NCBI GenBank assembly: GCA_028870615.1
Contig: JAGWPH010000055.1
Coordinates: 1-8,990 of the forward strand
DNA from: Betaproteobacteria bacterium
Lineage (GTDB): Bacteria; Pseudomonadota; Gammaproteobacteria; Burkholderiales; Ferrovaceae
Length of the DNA stretch: 8,990 nucleotides
Direction: 5' to 3'
Below are positions 5,590 to 8,990 of this stretch, piece by piece. The position numbers and the translations under genes are program-made. Position 1 is the stretch's first letter, and each line of letters opens with the position of its first letter. The notes beneath the pieces were generated by a model, which searched no databases, had not been told where the DNA came from, and was given only the letters and a program-made list of their open reading frames with translations.

Positions 5590-6168
5590 GTGATCCACTA
5601 CCATAGGCATATGCATCAAGTCACAGGAACAATGCTCTTTATCACGGTGGGCCTTACCTTAAGTGCCTGCGGTACCATGGTGCCCGGACCCCTTTCCGGA
5701 AACGATTTTGCGGACGTCAGCCCGCAAATGGCACAGACCCGTCCGGACGTGCGGGGGCTGCGCGTGCGTTGGGGCGGCAGCATTGCCAGCGTCTCGCCCA
5801 GAAAGGGCGATACCTGTTTTGAGGTGGTGAGCCACCCGCTCGATGATTCCGCGCGCCCTCAAGAGGATGACAACACCAATGGGCGGTTTATCGCCTGTCT
5901 GTCGGGCTTCTACGACCCGGAAATTTATGCCGTGAAGCGGGAAATTACCGTGGTCGGCACAATACAGACGCCCACCATTGGCAAGATTGGGGACTACGAC
6001 TACATTTTTCCGCATGTGGCGGTCGAGACGCTTTATCTGTGGCCCAAAGAGGTCCCCATCGCCAACGACCCATCCTTTGACTTCGGCCCCAACCCTTTCA
6101 TGTACCAGGCCGAACCGTGGCTCATGGGGCCGATGGAGCCGATGGCTCCCTGGGCCATGCCTTGGTAG
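5590..6168 (+). CDS. slp: Slp-family outer-membrane lipoprotein
   Basis: A 192-residue lipoprotein of the Slp family, close to the length of E. coli Slp, an outer-membrane lipoprotein induced in starvation and acid conditions. The lipobox LSAC is at residues 24-27, so Cys27 should be lipidated. The core has RVRWGGSIASV, TCFEVVSHPLDDSARPQ, NGRFIACLSGFYDPEIY and KREITVVGTI followed by DYDYIFPHVAVETLYLWP, all typical of the family. The start is uncertain: GTG 5590 is used because it gives an n-region with an arginine (VIHYHRHMH); ATG 5611 gives a 19-residue signal without Lys or Arg; ATG 5632 seems too short. Ribosome binding sites are weak for all three. The last 15 residues carry three Met-x-Pro repeats and three more Met or Trp residues. 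DUF202 follows 22 bases later. The molecular role is unknown. Confidence 0.88.
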   Translation: MIHYHRHMHQVTGTMLFITVGLTLSACGTMVPGPLSGNDFADVSPQMAQTRPDVRGLRVRWGGSIASVSPRKGDTCFEVVSHPLDDSARPQEDDNTNGRFIACLSGFYDPEIYAVKREITVVGTIQTPTIGKIGDYDYIFPHVAVETLYLWPKEVPIANDPSFDFGPNPFMYQAEPWLMGPMEPMAPWAMPW

Positions 6169-6190
6169 TTTGATAGGAGGTTGTCTTCCC

Positions 6191-6565
6191 ATGTCTGACC
6201 TGAATGATCCCAGGGTATTTTTTGCGGCTGAACGCACGTTACTGGCATGGAACCGCACCAGCCTGACCTTGATGGCCTTTGGCTTTGTCATCGAACGGTT
6301 TGGGCTGTTCTTGCATCTGCTGATGCCCCAGCACGCCGAATCGCTTCACCAGGGCACGTCCTATTGGATCGGCATCGCCTTCATTTTGATCGGCTCATTT
6401 TCTTCCGCCTCTGCCATCATCCAATACCGGAAGGTGCTCAAGACCCTCAAACCGGTTGAGATCCCGCTGGGGTATGCCGTCCATATGGGGGTTCTGGTTA
6501 ATTTCGCCGTTGCCGTCCTGGGCCTGGCCCTCACGGTTTACCTGTTCAGCGGACCAGGCTTCTAG
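6191..6565 (+). CDS. DUF202 (YidH-like) small inner-membrane protein
   Basis: A 124-residue protein with three predicted membrane helices (about 24-44, 57-78 and 98-119), the standard DUF202 layout. The family signature is at the N-terminus: DPRVFFAAERTLLAWNRTSL (residues 6-25). An ideal AGGAGG ribosome binding site (6175-6180) precedes ATG 6191, with a slightly long 10-base spacing. It starts 22 bases after the slp stop codon, so the two genes are probably co-transcribed. Family members are widespread but their function is unknown. The gene ends 4 bases before the stop codon of the convergent symporter gene. Confidence 0.9.
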   Translation: MSDLNDPRVFFAAERTLLAWNRTSLTLMAFGFVIERFGLFLHLLMPQHAESLHQGTSYWIGIAFILIGSFSSASAIIQYRKVLKTLKPVEIPLGYAVHMGVLVNFAVAVLGLALTVYLFSGPGF

Positions 6566-6569
6566 CGCA

Positions 6570-7964
6570 TCAGACGGATCCAGTGTCTGGGGTTCCTATT
6601 TTACCGATCAGTTTTTCCAGCACCATGATGATGGGAGGAGTCGTTAGCGCGATGTAGATGTTGTCTATCCCGAAGGGGTTATCAAGGAGATACCATACTG
6701 TCGTACTGATCGCTGCGCCCATGAGACCCAGGGTGGCGCCACGACCACTCTGAAAAAATGGCAGATAAAAGGCCATCATGGCCACGATGGCGATGGACAG
6801 GCGCAGGGCCCGGGTAAAGAAAGACAGTTGTAATACATGGGGCACAAAAAACACGAAGATCAACGGCAGGAAACCAATCGGGATCGACAACAATCGTGCC
6901 ATTTTGAACTCCATCTGAGGCGTCGGACGAAACAGGGGCACATAAAAATCGTTCATGACCAGCGATGAAATCGCCAGCGTAATGCTGCTCACGCCCACAA
7001 ACACCGAAGCCGCCAGTGATATCGTGACAAAGCCTGCCAGAGCGAAATTCATCTGGTCCAAAAAGACAGGAATGGCATAGAGGCTTTTAATATCCGGAAA
7101 CAGAAACTTGGCGGCGACACCGATGAGCCCAATCATGATGCTGATGGGAACGCACAAAAGCGCGGCTATGTAGGTCGAACGGCGCACATGATCGGGATTG
7201 TTGACCGACGAAATCGCCTGAACAATATACTGCGTGGAGAATACGGCGCCCACATTCGCGATAATCCAGGCGATCAGTGTGGTGGCTCCGATTTTGCCAT
7301 CCCACGTAAAGTAGAAATTCGGCATTTGGTTTACCATTGGCAGCACGCCGTGCGTCATCGTCAGGGCCACGACCAGAATGACCAGGACGCCAGCGTATTT
7401 GATGAATGTGTGCAGCAGTGAGACGTAAGCCACGCTTTTAAGTCCGCCGATGGCGCAATAAAACGTGCAAACGAGCGCGGTAATGATCGCGGCCACCGGG
7501 AGGGAGACTCGGAGCACCACCGAAACAGCAGCAGCGCCACTCACGTAGTAACCCACGTTGACCAGAAGCAACGCATAAATCATGATCAACGAGACGGTCA
7601 ATTGCGTTGATCTGCCGTACTTTTTTCCAATGGCGCCGGAGATCGTAAATTCGCCGGAATTGTAGAACTTTCTCGAAAGCAAAATGCCGAACAGGGCAAA
7701 CCCGATGGCGGCACTTAAGACCGCCCAAGATGCCGCCAGGCCGGACTCAAACGCTGTCTGAGCCGCCCCGATGGTTGACTTGGCGCCGATAAATTCGGAC
7801 ATCATCAGAGTACCCACCACAAACGCGGGGAGTGACCGGGCCGCATACATAAATTCGCCCGAGGTTCTGCTGCGCAATTTTACCGTCAGCCAGGTGGTGA
7901 ACAGGATGTAAGCGACCACCATGGCCACTATAGCCGCCGTTTCAAACGGACCAAAGCCGTGCAT
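6570..7964 (-). CDS. Sodium:solute symporter family (SSS) transporter
   Basis: A 464-residue inner-membrane protein with about 13 helices that would use sodium to import an organic solute. Markers: YAARSLPAFVVGTLMMSEFI (40-59) in the first core helices, with FIGAKSTIGAAQTAFESG after it; GGLKSVAYVSLLHTFIK (173-189); QYIVQAISSVNNPDHVRR (245-262); and SSITLAISSLVMNDFY (326-341), the equivalent of the SS....D.Y element near the sodium site in SSS proteins. AAGGAGGG (7972-7979 on the + strand) lies about 7 bases before the ATG. It follows an FAD oxidase gene with a 35-base gap, so the two probably share a transcript, and the solute may be that enzyme's substrate (inference). The family also contains proline, pantothenate, sugar and carboxylate carriers, which cannot be told apart here. 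Confidence 0.9.
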   Translation of the reverse strand: MHGFGPFETAAIVAMVVAYILFTTWLTVKLRSRTSGEFMYAARSLPAFVVGTLMMSEFIGAKSTIGAAQTAFESGLAASWAVLSAAIGFALFGILLSRKFYNSGEFTISGAIGKKYGRSTQLTVSLIMIYALLLVNVGYYVSGAAAVSVVLRVSLPVAAIITALVCTFYCAIGGLKSVAYVSLLHTFIKYAGVLVILVVALTMTHGVLPMVNQMPNFYFTWDGKIGATTLIAWIIANVGAVFSTQYIVQAISSVNNPDHVRRSTYIAALLCVPISIMIGLIGVAAKFLFPDIKSLYAIPVFLDQMNFALAGFVTISLAASVFVGVSSITLAISSLVMNDFYVPLFRPTPQMEFKMARLLSIPIGFLPLIFVFFVPHVLQLSFFTRALRLSIAIVAMMAFYLPFFQSGRGATLGLMGAAISTTVWYLLDNPFGIDNIYIALTTPPIIMVLEKLIGKIGTPDTGSV

Positions 7965-7999
7965 TTCAAGGCCCTCCTTCTACTCCCGTCGCCACTCTA

Positions 8000-8990
8000 C
8001 TACGATGGGTCAAAAAGCACGCCCGGATTGAGGATCGATTTGGGGTCCAGCTCCCGCTTGGCTGCCTTGAGTACCGTGCAAAACAGTTCCGGCCGTTCCT
8101 TGTCATACCAGGGGCGATGGTCTCTGCCCAGGGCGTGGTGGTGGGTTACCGTTCCTCCCGCATCGACCATCGCCTGTTCGCCCAAGGCCTTGATGGCCAT
8201 GTATTGCTCTGGAATGCGGCTTTTATCCCCGAAGGCAAACCAGGTGAAGTAGGGGGCCGGACCATCCGGGTAGATATGAGTAAAGCGGCATGTGACTGAT
8301 CCGTCACGGCCCGTCACTTCCCGTATCGCCCGTCGCGTGGCTTCCTTGACGTGACTGTACAGGTGGGCAAATCGCTCCCAGGTAATCGACGTTTCCATGG
8401 TCTCGCGCATCACCCCGCGGGCAATTGCATACTCACGGACATAGGGACCGCGTAAAAACTTTTGACGCCAGTTGGCCGCACCTGAATCAGCCGCCCCCCC
8501 CGGAGCGCTCAAACTCGCCTCATCCCATGTTCCGCCATGGTCGGCACAGATTTCCAGGGCACGGCTCATCCATGCATCCACGGGGTGATCGGCGGATTCG
8601 AAGCCCAAGACCAGAATGTCGTAAGTGCCGTCGCTTGATCCCGTATAAGCTGCCTCTTCCCGCTCCACGAGCCTGGCATTCGAAGGGTATAACCCCGACT
8701 GGGAAATGATCCTGGTTGCTTCCACCGCCCTGAAGAAATCAGTAAAGTGCACGGACGTGGTTTTCCGGAACTTCGGACGACGGTGAAGCCGGACCCAGGC
8801 CTCCGTAATAATCCCCAGCGCCCCTTCGGAGCCGAGAAACAGGCGATCGGGATTCGGCCCGGCACCCGAAGACGGAAAACGTCGCGTCTCGATATTTCCG
8901 GCGGGCGTGATCACCCGTAAACTTTCGACGTGATCGTCGATCTGGGTATAAACCGTTGCAAAGTGTCCTGCGGCGCGCGTGGCGATCCAC
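8000..8990 (-). CDS. FAD-linked oxidase, alkyldihydroxyacetonephosphate synthase-like (5' end outside window)
   Basis: The C-terminal 329 residues of a flavoprotein of the FAD-linked oxidase (VAO/PCMH) class. The end of the FAD domain is visible (PDRLFLGSEGALGIITEAW, 47-65 of the partial protein). The C-terminal oxidase domain follows, with METSITWERF, then CRFTHIYPDGPAPYFTW, the triple-histidine GGTVTHHHALGRDH (His 283-285) and an LDPKSILNPGVLFDP ending. The HHH motif and METs.TW segment are shared with alkyldihydroxyacetonephosphate synthase; bacterial relatives are often annotated that way although most act on unknown 2-hydroxy acids or similar substrates. A glycolate or D-lactate oxidase-type activity is the alternative. 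The frame is open to the window edge and the start lies beyond 8990. The symporter gene follows directly. A run of eight G bases in the coding strand lies at 8494-8501. Confidence 0.88.
   Translation of the reverse strand, partial: WIATRAAGHFATVYTQIDDHVESLRVITPAGNIETRRFPSSGAGPNPDRLFLGSEGALGIITEAWVRLHRRPKFRKTTSVHFTDFFRAVEATRIISQSGLYPSNARLVEREEAAYTGSSDGTYDILVLGFESADHPVDAWMSRALEICADHGGTWDEASLSAPGGAADSGAANWRQKFLRGPYVREYAIARGVMRETMETSITWERFAHLYSHVKEATRRAIREVTGRDGSVTCRFTHIYPDGPAPYFTWFAFGDKSRIPEQYMAIKALGEQAMVDAGGTVTHHHALGRDHRPWYDKERPELFCTVLKAAKRELDPKSILNPGVLFDPS

Noticed and set aside
6571..6589. Possible terminator (CAGAC and GTCTG) at the DUF202/symporter junction
   Set aside because: A 5-base stem with a 9-base loop and no T-run on either strand; too weak to call.

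Overview
The window looks like chromosomal DNA of a Gram-negative proteobacterium, most likely a beta- or gammaproteobacterium. The signs are a bc1-type cytochrome b/cytochrome c1 gene pair, an Slp-family outer-membrane lipoprotein, an MarR/tautomerase/DUF2917/EamA cluster of a kind I associate with Burkholderiales-like genomes, and good Shine-Dalgarno sites. I cannot name the genus from sequence alone. There is no rRNA, tRNA, CRISPR array, phage or plasmid module.

Layout. (1) 1-1266, + strand: the 3' part of cytochrome b (petB) and complete cytochrome c1 (petC), overlapping by 4 bases, so the end of a petABC operon for the ubiquinol:cytochrome c oxidoreductase. (2) 1267-2101: about 835 bases without a convincing gene. 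It holds small hairpins, a large imperfect inverted repeat (1613-1669), a probable decayed tail of an IS3-type transposase (about 1924-2033), and the control region of the next gene. (3) 2102-4167, + strand: a MarR-type regulator, a tautomerase, a small DUF2917 protein and an EamA/DMT exporter-type transporter. An identical 16-base sequence with dyad symmetry lies before marR and again before the tautomerase gene, which suggests MarR represses itself and the three genes downstream. (4) 4192-5430, - strand: an MFS transporter, convergent with the EamA gene. (5) 5590-6565, + strand: an Slp-type lipoprotein and a DUF202 (YidH-like) membrane protein, divergent from the MFS gene and probably co-transcribed. 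(6) 6570-8990, - strand: an FAD-dependent oxidase related to alkyldihydroxyacetonephosphate synthase (5' end outside the window), followed 35 bases later by a sodium:solute symporter, a likely uptake-and-oxidation pair for an unknown organic acid or similar substrate.

How it works together. The window is a run of small unrelated transcription units with several strand switches. The parts that read as units are the bc1 complex, the predicted MarR regulon, the Slp/DUF202 envelope pair and the oxidase/symporter pair. I found no clearly new large system. The best leads are the MarR operator pair with its unusual downstream gene set, the unexplained structured region between petC and marR, and the altered Qi-site motif of cytochrome b.
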